Shown here in pieces: positions 22,385-30,897 of a stretch of 64,000 nucleotides of DNA (its first letter is position 1; each line of letters starts with the position of its first letter). This stretch comes from Methylobacterium aerolatum. GTDB taxonomy: Bacteria; Pseudomonadota; Alphaproteobacteria; Rhizobiales; Beijerinckiaceae. The notes beneath the pieces were generated by a model. It searched no databases. It was not told the DNA's origin and saw only the letters and a program-made list of their open reading frames with translations. Where the stretch lies: positions 1 through 64,000 of the forward strand of contig NZ_BPQE01000021.1 of the NCBI RefSeq assembly GCF_022179085.1, written 5' to 3'. A program made the position numbers and the translations under genes.

Positions 22385-22556
22385 GGGTCCCTCACCTCCG
22401 CCCGGCCTGCGGCCGCGGAAGGAAGCGAAGACCGGCGGGATGCGTCACCCCTTGCGCGGTTCCCGCCGTGGCGCCGCCGCGTGGCTTGGCCTAGCGTCCC
22501 GCAGCCCCGGCGCAGTGGAGTGCCCGGAGAGCCAACGAAACGGGATGGGACGCATC

Positions 22557-23804
22557 ATGGTGAAGGGAATCGGCGGCGCGGCTTTCGCGGTCGCCCTCGC
22601 GGGGACGGCGCTCGGCTCGGGCGTCACCGCGTCACAGGCTCAGGACTCCGCGCAGGGCGCCTATTCGGGCGGGGTCGTGCGGATCGGCATCCTCAACGAC
22701 CAGTCCGGACTCTACGCCCAGTTCGGCGGCGCGGGCTCCGTCGAGGCGGCGCGGATGGCGGTGGAGGACATCGGCGGCAAGGTCGGCGGCGTGCCGGTCG
22801 AGATCCTCTCGGCCGACCACCAGAACAAGCCGGACATCGCCTCGGCCATCGCCCGTCAGTGGTACGACCGCGACGGCGTCGATGCCATCATGGAACTCAC
22901 CACCTCCTCGGTGGCGCTGGCGGTCCAGGGCCTCTCGAAGGAGAAGAAAAAGATCACCATCACGACGGGGGCCGCCTCCAGCGACCTTACCGGCAAGGCC
23001 TGCACCCCCTACGGCTACCACTGGGCCTACGACACGCACGCGCTGGCCGTCGGCACCGGCGGCGCGCTGACCCGGTCGGGCGGCAAGACGTGGTTCTTTC
23101 TCACCGCCGACTACGCCTTCGGCACCGCGCTGGAGAACGACACCGGCGCCGTGGTGAAGGCCAATGGCGGCACGGTGGTCGGCTCCGTCCGCCACCCGCT
23201 CTCGAACCAGGACTTCTCCTCATTCCTGCTCCAGGCGCAGGGCTCGAAGGCGCAGGTGATCGGGCTCGCCAACGCCGGCCTCGACACCTCGAACTCGATC
23301 AAGCAGGCCGCCGAATACGGCATCACCGACGGCGGCCAGAAGCTCGCGGCCCTGCTCTTCACCCTGTCCGAGGTCCACGGGCTCGGCATCAAGGCGGCGC
23401 AGGGGCTGACGCTGACCGAGGGCTGGTACTGGGACCTCAACGACGAGACCCGCGCCTTCGGCCAACGCTTCATGAAGCGCACCGGCCGGATGCCGAACAT
23501 GATCCAGACCGGCACCTACTCGGCGGTGCTCTCCTACCTGAAGGCCGTGAAGGCGGCGGGCACGGACGAGACCGACGCGGTCAACGCCAAGCTGAAGGAA
23601 CTGCCGGTGGACGACGTGTTCACCCATAACGGCCGGGTCCAGAAGACCGGCCTGATGGTCCACGACATGTACCTGTTCGAGATCAAGAAGCCCGCCGACT
23701 CGAAGGGCGAGTGGGACCTGTACAAGCTGGTCTCCACCATCCCCGGCCAGGAAGCCTATGCCAGCGAGGCCGAGAGCGGCTGCCCGCTGGTGGCGGCGAA
23801 GTAG
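22557..23804 (+). CDS. ABC transporter substrate-binding protein, branched-chain amino acid/amide type (orphan)
   Basis: A 415-residue periplasmic protein. It has a signal peptide (GGAAFAVALAGTALGSGVTASQAQ) and the Peripla_BP_6 fold signature: VRIGILNDQSGLYAQFGGAG, ADHQNKPDIASAIARQWYD and TWFFLTADYAFGTALENDT. Ligands of this family are amino acids, amides, urea or aromatic acids; the pocket residues do not settle it. No permease or ATPase gene lies nearby, so it either shares a distant transporter or acts as a sensor. The ATG at 22557 has GGGA six bases upstream; an ATG at 22545 is also in frame. It is divergent from the cpa operon. Confidence 0.88.
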   Translation: MVKGIGGAAFAVALAGTALGSGVTASQAQDSAQGAYSGGVVRIGILNDQSGLYAQFGGAGSVEAARMAVEDIGGKVGGVPVEILSADHQNKPDIASAIARQWYDRDGVDAIMELTTSSVALAVQGLSKEKKKITITTGAASSDLTGKACTPYGYHWAYDTHALAVGTGGALTRSGGKTWFFLTADYAFGTALENDTGAVVKANGGTVVGSVRHPLSNQDFSSFLLQAQGSKAQVIGLANAGLDTSNSIKQAAEYGITDGGQKLAALLFTLSEVHGLGIKAAQGLTLTEGWYWDLNDETRAFGQRFMKRTGRMPNMIQTGTYSAVLSYLKAVKAAGTDETDAVNAKLKELPVDDVFTHNGRVQKTGLMVHDMYLFEIKKPADSKGEWDLYKLVSTIPGQEAYASEAESGCPLVAAK

Positions 23805-23989
23805 CACCGACGAGGCCCTTCCGGCGCGCGATGGCGCGTCGGGAGGACCGAGAATTCGCCCGAAGGTTTTTAAGCTATTCGCAAATACATCCGAGCGTTG
23901 CTTGAGCAGAGGGAGCGGGACGGCATAGTTCCTGGAGATCGTCGCAGGATGTTCCGCGCGACATCGCCCCTCCGCGAGAGCTGCCGTCG

Positions 23990-26059
23990 ATGTCCTTCCT
24001 CGCCAAGCTGCGACGCTCCCGCCCGGTGCGGGAAGACAGCTCGGTCACGATCGTCGCGGGCAGTCCGCTCTTCGATCGCATCGGGTATGCCCGGCGGATC
24101 GGGGGACTCGCCCCGGAGGAGGCGGCGGCGCACTACGTCGCGACGGGGTGGCGCGACGGACACGATCCGAGCCCCTACTTCTCGACGGGCTGGTATCTCG
24201 ACACCTATCCGGACGTCCGGGCGGCGGGCCTCTGCCCGCTGAGCCACTTCCTGGAAAACGGCCTCGCGGAGGGGCGCTCGACCAGCCCCTTCTTCCTCGC
24301 CCCGAGGATGGCACGGTCGATGGGCCTTCGGGAGGCCGGGCATCCGCTGCTGGCCTATCTCGCCGGCTGGCGGGAGCTGGCTCGGCCGGACATCCCCCTC
24401 TTCGACATCGACTTCTTCCTCGCGGGCCTGCCCGCCGACCTGCGGGCCCACATTCGCGAGCCCTTCGCCGCCTACATGGCCGAGGGTGTCCTGCGGGGCT
24501 GGGACCCCCATCCCCTGTTCTCCACACGCTTCTACCTGGAGCGGAACCCGGAGCTCGAGGCGGCCTGCATCAACCCGCTGGAGCACTTCGTGACGGAGGG
24601 CGGCGCCCGGCTCCGCGATCCGCACCCGGATTTCGACAGCGGGTTCTACGTCAGCCAGCTCACTCCCGAGACGGCCTCCGGGATCGGCATTCCGGTGCTC
24701 CATTACCTCGCCGCCGGGGTTCCGCGGACCCTCGACCCCAGCGAGGGCTTCAGCACGGCGGGCTATCTCAGCCTGAACCCGGACGTCCGGTCATCGGGCC
24801 TCAATCCCCTCGTCCATTACGTGCGCTACGGCCGCGCGGAGGGGCGGCCTATCCTGCCGTCGCGCCACCGTCCCGCGGGGCTCCTGCCGACGCCCCCCGT
24901 GCCCACGCCCCCGCTGCCCGCGGTGCCCGACGGGTCCGACGCGGCGGTCCTGCCGACGCCCGTGGGCGAGGCGTGGCGCCCCCTCTCGGTCATCATCCCG
25001 ACCTACAACCGCCTCGCCGTGCTCCGGGACACTCTCGCGGCCTGCGAGCGGCACCGGGGCGGCGTCCCCCTCGAGTACGTCGTGGTGGATGACGGTTCGA
25101 GCGACGGCACCTTCGCGTATCTCACGAGCCTCTCCTTCCCCGAGTCCGCCATCGTGCCGCTTCGGGTCCCGCACGGCGGAAGCGCCGCGGCGCGGAATGC
25201 GGGAGCGCGGGTCGCCTCGCACGACGTGCTGCTCATCATGGGCGACGACATCCGCCCGGAGACCGACGACTTCTTCCGCGCCCACAGCCGCTTCCATGAG
25301 CGGCGCCCCGGCCGGGGCGAGACGATGATCGGCAAGGTCGTATGGCCGAGTTCCCAGGTGCTCCCCGTCACCGTCGTGATGGCGCATATTCAGGGGCGGT
25401 ACGGCCAGCAATTCCCCTTCTCGAACTTGATCCCGTACACCCGTTACGACTTCCGTCACTTCTTCACGTCGATCGTCTCGATCAAGAAGGCCCTGGTGGA
25501 CGATTGGGACACGGACGGTTTCAGCAAAGATTTCAATCTCTACGGTTTCGAAGACACTGAATTCGCCTATCGCACCAGCAGGAAGGTCGCGGATTTTTCC
25601 ATCTACTACGATCCGCTCTCGGTCGGCAGCCACATCCACCCGCACACCATGGCGAGCTTTACGCAGCGCCAGCTCAGCGCCGGACGGATGGCGAAGGTCT
25701 TCACGGACAAGCATCCGGAGATCGCGCACATCCTCACCCTCGACGACGTGCGGCGCGCCCTCGACGCCTCCGTGGACACCACCGCGATCGCGGCGGCCGA
25801 CCATCGCGCCATCTTCGAAGGATTGCGGGCCTGGATCACCCTGCAAGAGGCGCAGGGCCTCCTCGGCACGAGCGGCTACCACGAGGACCTCCTCGCCGCC
25901 TTCTTCGAACTCGCCTTCTTCGTCGGCTACATCGAGGCCGATCCGGCGCCCGATTCCGGCAAGGCGAACGCCCTGCGCCTCGCCTTCGGCCGGTTCCTGC
26001 AGAGGATGAGGCACTCGATCAGCCGCGAAATCGCCGAGGGGTTTCCCTGCCTCGTGTAG
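23990..26059 (+). CDS. Family 2 glycosyltransferase with repeated N-terminal modules
   Basis: A 689-residue protein in two parts. Residues 25-290 hold about five or six diverged copies of a 40-75-residue module. The best are at 67-100 (GWYLDTYPDVRAAGLCPLSH), 178-205 (TRFYLERNPELEAACINPLE) and 256-288 (TAGYLSLNPDVRSSGLNPLV), with the pattern YLxxNPDVxxxGxNPLxHY followed by an EGR turn. A Pro-rich linker (291-325) leads to a GT-A domain with VIIPTYN (334-340), VVDDGSSDG (365-373), the metal-binding MGDD (417-420) and the acidic pair ED at 521-522. There is no membrane segment. The module is known from other alphaproteobacterial glycosyltransferases but its role is unclear. The stretch around 25380-25650 has less biased codon use than its neighbours. 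Confidence 0.85.
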   Translation: MSFLAKLRRSRPVREDSSVTIVAGSPLFDRIGYARRIGGLAPEEAAAHYVATGWRDGHDPSPYFSTGWYLDTYPDVRAAGLCPLSHFLENGLAEGRSTSPFFLAPRMARSMGLREAGHPLLAYLAGWRELARPDIPLFDIDFFLAGLPADLRAHIREPFAAYMAEGVLRGWDPHPLFSTRFYLERNPELEAACINPLEHFVTEGGARLRDPHPDFDSGFYVSQLTPETASGIGIPVLHYLAAGVPRTLDPSEGFSTAGYLSLNPDVRSSGLNPLVHYVRYGRAEGRPILPSRHRPAGLLPTPPVPTPPLPAVPDGSDAAVLPTPVGEAWRPLSVIIPTYNRLAVLRDTLAACERHRGGVPLEYVVVDDGSSDGTFAYLTSLSFPESAIVPLRVPHGGSAAARNAGARVASHDVLLIMGDDIRPETDDFFRAHSRFHERRPGRGETMIGKVVWPSSQVLPVTVVMAHIQGRYGQQFPFSNLIPYTRYDFRHFFTSIVSIKKALVDDWDTDGFSKDFNLYGFEDTEFAYRTSRKVADFSIYYDPLSVGSHIHPHTMASFTQRQLSAGRMAKVFTDKHPEIAHILTLDDVRRALDASVDTTAIAAADHRAIFEGLRAWITLQEAQGLLGTSGYHEDLLAAFFELAFFVGYIEADPAPDSGKANALRLAFGRFLQRMRHSISREIAEGFPCLV

Positions 26060-26063
26060 GGCG

Positions 26064-26172
26064 CTAGTGCAGTGACGCACTCACTTCGTTCATGCGTGTC
26101 TGCACTCGCTCATTGTTCTTGCATCAATTTTTCCAGTCTCGGCTGACGCCTCCGACTGGATCGATGCACTAG
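26064..26172. repeat. MITE-like small palindromic element (family B, intact copy)
   Basis: A 109-base element bounded by perfect 8-bp inverted ends, CTAGTGCA (26064-26071) and TGCACTAG (26165-26172). Its right half (54 bases, from 26119) matches 34581-34634 at 47 positions, and its left half resembles 34443-34480. It has no coding capacity and is less GC-rich than its surroundings. It sits directly behind the glycosyltransferase stop codon. Confidence 0.7.
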
Positions 26173-26229
26173 CCGGAGGCCCGCACCGGCTGCACCCGGA
26201 CGGGCGACCCCGTCCGGGGCGGAACGCCG

Positions 26230-27390
26230 CTACCCGGCCCAGACCTCCCGGTACAGGGCGGCGATCTCCTCCGCCGTCGGCACCTTCGGGTTGTTGCCCG
26301 GCGAGCCCGAGGCGAGGGCCTGCTCGGCCATGGTGGGGATGAGCGCCTCCCACTTCCCCGCGTCCAGGCCGTATTCCCGCGGGCTCGGCACGTCGAGGTC
26401 GTCGTTGAGGGCGCGCAACTCATCGACCAGGGCGCGGGCGGCGGACTCGTCGCCGGATCCGACCTTGAGGCCCATCGCCCGGGCACAGGCGGCATAGCGG
26501 TCGCTGGCGCTCGGCGCGGAAAAGGCCGTCACCGCCGGCAGGAGCATGGCGTTCGACAGGCCGTGGGCCACATGGAAGTGCGCGCCGATCGGGCGGCTCA
26601 TCCCGTGGACCAGGGCGACGGAGCTGTTGGAGAAGGCGATGCCGGCCTGGGTCGCGCCCAGCATCATCGCCTCGCGGGCGGCGCGGTCGCCCGGATCGGT
26701 CCAGACCCGGCGCAGGTTCGGGGCGATGAGCCCCATCGCCTGGAGGGCGAGGCCGTCGGAGAACAGGTTGGAGCGCCGGGAGACGTAGGCCTCGATGGCG
26801 TGGGTCAGGGCATCGATGCCCGTATCCGCCGTGAGGCGCTTGGGCTTCGTCAGCGTCAGCTCGTAATCGACCAGCGCGGCCACCGGCAGGTAGGCGAGGC
26901 CGATGCAGAGCATCTTCTCGTCGTTGGCCTCGTCGGTGACGATGGTGAAGCGCGTCGCCTCCGAGCCGGTGCCGGCGGTGGTCGGGATGGCGATGACGGG
27001 CAGGCCCGCCTCGTCCTGGAGGTGGGGCGCCTTGTAGCGCCGCATCGGGCCGCCGTGGCGGGCGAGCACCGCCACGGCCTTGGCCGTGTCCATCGGGCTG
27101 CCGCCGCCGAAGCCGACGACGCAGTCGTAATCACCCGCCTCCAGGGCCGCCAGCGCCGCATCGACGGAGGCCACCGTCGGATCGGGCACCGTCTCGGAGA
27201 AGACCTGCGGCGTCACGCCGCCGGCCACCAGCCGCTCGGTGAGGGTCCGCACGGCGCCGCTGCCCGCGAGGAACGGATCGGTGACGACGAAGGGACGGGA
27301 GAGGCCGAGCTGGCCCAGCACCTCCGGCAACAGGCGGGACGCGCCCGCGCCGACACGCATCAGACGGGGCAGGGCGATCGACGCGACCAT
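26230..27390 (-). CDS. Iron-containing alcohol dehydrogenase
   Basis: A 386-residue group III alcohol dehydrogenase. It has the NAD-binding GGGSPMDTAKAVAVL, then AIPTTAGTGSEATRFTIVTD. The metal site residues are spread over DTGIDALTHAIEAYVS (Asp, His), HGMSRPIGAHFHVAHGLSN (two His) and the family's usual C-terminal region. The protein probably oxidises a primary alcohol or reduces an aldehyde with NAD(H), in the cytoplasm. The ATG at 27390 has GGAGG seven bases upstream. It is divergent from the patatin gene; the 280 bases between contain no other gene. Confidence 0.92.
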   Translation of the reverse strand: MVASIALPRLMRVGAGASRLLPEVLGQLGLSRPFVVTDPFLAGSGAVRTLTERLVAGGVTPQVFSETVPDPTVASVDAALAALEAGDYDCVVGFGGGSPMDTAKAVAVLARHGGPMRRYKAPHLQDEAGLPVIAIPTTAGTGSEATRFTIVTDEANDEKMLCIGLAYLPVAALVDYELTLTKPKRLTADTGIDALTHAIEAYVSRRSNLFSDGLALQAMGLIAPNLRRVWTDPGDRAAREAMMLGATQAGIAFSNSSVALVHGMSRPIGAHFHVAHGLSNAMLLPAVTAFSAPSASDRYAACARAMGLKVGSGDESAARALVDELRALNDDLDVPSPREYGLDAGKWEALIPTMAEQALASGSPGNNPKVPTAEEIAALYREVWAG

Positions 27391-27669
27391 GTATTCCTCC
27401 GCACATCCCCCGCCTTCGGGCGGGATCTCCGCCCGGTCTCCGGGCTTGTGGCAGCATCCATAGGCGGCCGGGGCGCAGCGGGAAACCGGGTAAGCATCCC
27501 GGTGCGTGACGTTCGCGGGGCGCGGTCTCGAATTGCTGCATTGCAAAAGCCGGTATTGCTGGAGCCGATCCTTCGCCCATCTTCGAGTCTCGCCCCGGCT
27601 GCGCGATCTCCCGTCGCGCGCCGGGTTCCACGCCCGTCGCCCATCTCAACCCCGGACCAGGAGGCCGAC

Positions 27670-28794
27670 ATGAGCGAGCATCCCCACGGCCCCGAGCCGC
27701 ACAACCCCGCGACCGCTGTCCCCGCCGCCTCGCCGGACGCGGTCTCCCCCGAGACGGCCCCGGCCGCGGGCCATCTCCTCGCCGGCCCCCGGGCCGAGAA
27801 GGCCGTCGCGCTGGCCCTGCAGGGCGGGGGCGCCCACGGCTCCTTCACCTGGGGCGTGCTCGACGCGCTCATCGAGGACGGGCGCCTCGCCTTCGAGGCC
27901 CTGACCGGTGCCAGCGCCGGGGCGATGAACGCCGTGGTCATGCTCGACGGCTGGCTGAAGGGCGGGCCGGACGGGGCGCGCGAGGGCCTGGAGCAGTTCT
28001 GGCGGGAGGTGAGCCTCGACGGCGACCTCGGGCCCACCCAGCGCAACGTCGTCTCGGGCCTGCTCAACCTGTGGAAGGGCAACCCGGTGGCGGAGTTCTG
28101 GCTCAAGGCGCTGACGCCGAGCCCCTACATCTCGAACCCGCTGAACATCAATCCCCTGCGCAAGGCCCTGGCGAACCAAGTGGATTTCGACCGGCTGCGC
28201 GACACGCCCACCGCCGGCCTCTACGTCTCGGCCACCAATGTCTGGACGGGCAAGCTCGCCGTGTTCGAGCGCGACAGGCTCACCGTCGATCACCTGATGG
28301 CCTCGGCCTGCCTGCCGACGGTGTTCCAGGCGGTGGAGATCGACGGCGTGCCCTACTGGGACGGCGGCTACCTCGGCAACCCGCCGCTCTACCCCCTCTA
28401 CCGGGGCGCCCGGACCCGCGACATCCTGCTCGTGCAGATCAATCCCGTCGAGCGCCGGGAGACGCCCCGGACGGAGGCGGAGATCCGCGACCGGCTGAAC
28501 GAGATCACCTTCAACGCCAACCTGATGCGCGAATTGCGGGCGATCGACTTCATCGACGGCCTGATCGAGGAGGGCACCCTCTCGCGCAACGGTTACGAGC
28601 GCGTGCTGATCCACCGGATCGACGGCACGGACGCCCTGGAGGACTACAACGCCGCCTCCAAGCTCGACGCCCGCTGGAAGGTCTTCCTGCGCCTGCGCGA
28701 CAAGGGCCGCGCCGCCGCCAAGGCGTGGCTCGACCAGCACTATGCCCAGGTCGGCGAGACCTGCACGATCAACCTGCAGCAGGCGTATCAGTAG
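27670..28794 (+). CDS. Patatin-like phospholipase
   Basis: A 374-residue protein of the bacterial patatin family. It has the oxyanion motif GGGAHG (52-57), nucleophile Ser82 in GASAG, and the catalytic Asp231 in DGGYLGNPP, giving a complete Ser-Asp dyad. The first 40 residues are a Pro/Ala-rich disordered tail without a signal peptide, so it acts in the cytoplasm or at the inner face of the membrane. Substrates of the family are acyl esters of lipids. GGAGG lies six bases upstream of the ATG. Confidence 0.9.
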   Translation: MSEHPHGPEPHNPATAVPAASPDAVSPETAPAAGHLLAGPRAEKAVALALQGGGAHGSFTWGVLDALIEDGRLAFEALTGASAGAMNAVVMLDGWLKGGPDGAREGLEQFWREVSLDGDLGPTQRNVVSGLLNLWKGNPVAEFWLKALTPSPYISNPLNINPLRKALANQVDFDRLRDTPTAGLYVSATNVWTGKLAVFERDRLTVDHLMASACLPTVFQAVEIDGVPYWDGGYLGNPPLYPLYRGARTRDILLVQINPVERRETPRTEAEIRDRLNEITFNANLMRELRAIDFIDGLIEEGTLSRNGYERVLIHRIDGTDALEDYNAASKLDARWKVFLRLRDKGRAAAKAWLDQHYAQVGETCTINLQQAYQ

Positions 28795-28804
28795 CGAATC
28801 ACCA

Positions 28805-28924
28805 CGCGCCCTCCTCCCCCTTGCGGGGATGAGTGGGAGGTGGGAGTGGTGCCGGATAAATCTCGGCGGTGGCTCCTGTCCCACCCCCAACCCCTAACCC
28901 CTCCCCACAAGGGGGAGGGGAACA
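28805..28924. repeat. Dispersed palindromic repeat, family C (copy 1)
   Basis: Arms CCTCCCCCTTGCGGGGA (about 28810) and TCCCCACAAGGGGGAGG (about 28902) can pair across a central GTGGGAGTGGTGCCG segment. The second copy, at 39461-39574, shares arms and centre. Both lie behind a stop codon, in gaps between same-strand or convergent genes. Confidence 0.75.
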
Positions 28925-28971
28925 ACGAGGGTTGGCGGGATTAAAACCACCCGCCCCGGCGTTCACCCCAC

Positions 28972-29559
28972 ATGGCCGAGAAAAACGCGTTCCCGGATAT
29001 CGTCGATCTGCTCGTCCCGCTGCGGCGCTACGCCCGGGCGCTGACGCGCGACGCCCTGAAGGCCGACGACCTCGTGCACGACACGCTAGTGCGGGCGCTG
29101 GAGGCGAAGGGCAACCTCCGCCCGAACACCAACCTGCGCACGTGGATGATGACGGTGCTGCACAACGTCTTCATCGACGAGCAGCGCCGCCGTCAGGTGG
29201 AGGTGCGCCACGCAGACACCCTCGTGCGCATGCACGAGGACATGAGCCCCCCGGCCCAGGAGGGGCAGGTTCGCCTCGCCCAGATCCGCGAAGCTTTCGC
29301 CACCCTGCCCGAGGAGCAGCGCGCCGCCCTCCACCTCGTGACCATCGAGGGCATGGCTTATGCCGACGCGGCGGCGGTGCTCGGCATCCCGATCGGGACG
29401 CTGATGTCCCGTCTCGGCCGCGGGCGCGCCGCGCTGCGGGCCTTCGAGGAAGGGCACCGGGGCGGCCGCGAATCCGAGAGTCCCCCGAGTGCGCCGCGCC
29501 CCGCCCTGCGCCTCGTGTCCAGCGACGGCCCCCTGCGCCGGGCCGCCGGAGATTCGTGA
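28972..29559 (+). CDS. ECF-type RNA polymerase sigma factor
   Basis: A 195-residue sigma-70 family protein with only regions 2 and 4. Region 2 holds DDLVHDTLVRALEAKGNLR and NLRTWMMTVLHNVFIDEQRR. Region 4 holds LPEEQRAALHLVTIEGMAYA and then DAAAVLGIPIGTLMSRLGRG. A charged C-terminal tail of about 35 residues follows. It should direct RNA polymerase to a stress or envelope regulon. The next gene on the same strand encodes a membrane protein of the anti-sigma type, which is the usual arrangement. The stimulus is not evident. Confidence 0.92.
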   Translation: MAEKNAFPDIVDLLVPLRRYARALTRDALKADDLVHDTLVRALEAKGNLRPNTNLRTWMMTVLHNVFIDEQRRRQVEVRHADTLVRMHEDMSPPAQEGQVRLAQIREAFATLPEEQRAALHLVTIEGMAYADAAAVLGIPIGTLMSRLGRGRAALRAFEEGHRGGRESESPPSAPRPALRLVSSDGPLRRAAGDS

Positions 29560-29641
29560 CGCGGAGGCACGGCCCCCGCGCACACTCCCTCCCCCCGGTC
29601 TGCCGGGGGGCGGACAACCGGACTATCCAAGGATTCCCCCG

Positions 29642-30388
29642 ATGATCGATCCGATCACAGACAGCGATCTCATCGCTTTCGTCGACGGCCAGATCGATCC
29701 GATGCGTCGGATCGAGGTCGAGGCGCACCTCGCCGCCCACCCGCAGGCCGCCGCCCGGGTGATGGCCGACCTGCACGACCGGGACGCCCTGCGCGCGACC
29801 TTTCGCGAGCGGATCGGCCCCGGCCCGGAGCGCAACGTCCACCTCGCCCGGCGGCTCGACCGCTCCCTGCGCTGGAACCTCGTGGCCTCGCGCCTGAAGC
29901 GGGCGGCGGCCATCGCGGTGATGGTCGGGGCGGGCTGGCTCGCCCATGACGAGATCGGCAGCTTCGGCGTGCCGGGCACCATGGCCTCGACCATCGACGC
30001 CAGCCTTCTGGACGACGCCCGGCAGGCCCGCACCGTCGCCCGGCTTCGCGCCGCGACGGCGGGGGATGGGATCACCTACGACCGGGAGCGCCTGCGCCGC
30101 GTGACCGGCGTCGAGCTGCCGCCGCTGCCCGAGGGCTGGAACGTGCGCGACCTGCAGGTCTTCCCCTCCCGGCACGGCACCGGCATCGAGGTGACCTTCG
30201 ACGCCGACCTGCTCGGCGAGGTTTCCCTCTTCGCCACCCGGGCCGACGGGCGCTCCGGGCCGGCCATGCTCGGCGACACCGCCGAGGGCCGGGTGCTGGC
30301 GTGGTCCGCGGACGGCAACGCCTACGCGGTGAGCGGCCCGAAGGGCGATGCCGTGCTCCAGCGCGCGGCGGGATTGCTCGGGGGCTGA
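29642..30388 (+). CDS. Anti-sigma factor (membrane-anchored)
   Basis: A 248-residue protein. It has a short cytoplasmic domain typical of anti-sigma factors (DLIAFVDGQIDPMRRIEVEA, then HLAAHPQAAARVMADLHDRD), one membrane segment at about 88-101 (AAAIAVMVGAGWLAH) and a periplasmic domain of about 140 residues ending in a small beta-rich part. The zinc-binding HxxxCxxC motif is absent, so it belongs to the non-zinc type. AAGGA precedes the ATG. It is expected to hold the upstream sigma factor at the membrane until a periplasmic signal arrives. Confidence 0.85.
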   Translation: MIDPITDSDLIAFVDGQIDPMRRIEVEAHLAAHPQAAARVMADLHDRDALRATFRERIGPGPERNVHLARRLDRSLRWNLVASRLKRAAAIAVMVGAGWLAHDEIGSFGVPGTMASTIDASLLDDARQARTVARLRAATAGDGITYDRERLRRVTGVELPPLPEGWNVRDLQVFPSRHGTGIEVTFDADLLGEVSLFATRADGRSGPAMLGDTAEGRVLAWSADGNAYAVSGPKGDAVLQRAAGLLGG

Positions 30389-30447
30389 GGCGTCCCGGCG
30401 CCGCGTCGCATCTCGACGCCCGGCGCGCTTGGTGCGAAACAGGCTCC

Positions 30448-30897
30448 ATGCAGGGGAGCGCCACGGCATTGGACGACGACGGGCTCGCGGCCCTGTTCAC
30501 GGCGGCGCTGGCCGTTCGTGAGCGCGCCTACGCGCCCTATTCCCGGTTCGCCGTCGGGGCGGCGCTGCGCGACGAGCACGGCGCGATCCATGCCGGATGC
30601 AATGTCGAGAACGCCGCCTACCCCGTCGGCACCTGCGCCGAGGCGGGCGCCATCGCGGCGATGGTGGCTGCCGGCGGGCGTCGGATCACGGCGATCCTCG
30701 TCTGCGCCGAGGGCGCCGGGCCGGTGACGCCGTGCGGCGCCTGCCGCCAGCGTATCCGGGAATTCGCGGGTCCGGACGTGCCCGTCCACGCCGCCGGGCC
30801 CGGCGGCCCGGTGATGCGCGCGACGCTCGGGGAATTGCTGCCCTTCTCCTTCGGACCCGAGACCCTCGGGTCCGGCCCCCCCCGGAGCCCGCCGTGA
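30448..30897 (+). CDS. cdd: Cytidine deaminase
   Basis: A 149-residue zinc enzyme that deaminates cytidine and deoxycytidine. The fold signature YAPYSRFAVGAALRDEHG and CNVENAAYPVGTCAEAGAI is followed by PCGACRQ. Zinc ligands would be Cys63, Cys96 and Cys99, with Glu65 as proton shuttle. This is the short, tetrameric type. It opens a four-gene nucleoside catabolism operon; its stop overlaps the next start. Substrate is recycled to uracil nucleosides for the thymidine/uridine phosphorylase downstream. Confidence 0.93.
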   Translation: MQGSATALDDDGLAALFTAALAVRERAYAPYSRFAVGAALRDEHGAIHAGCNVENAAYPVGTCAEAGAIAAMVAAGGRRITAILVCAEGAGPVTPCGACRQRIREFAGPDVPVHAAGPGGPVMRATLGELLPFSFGPETLGSGPPRSPP

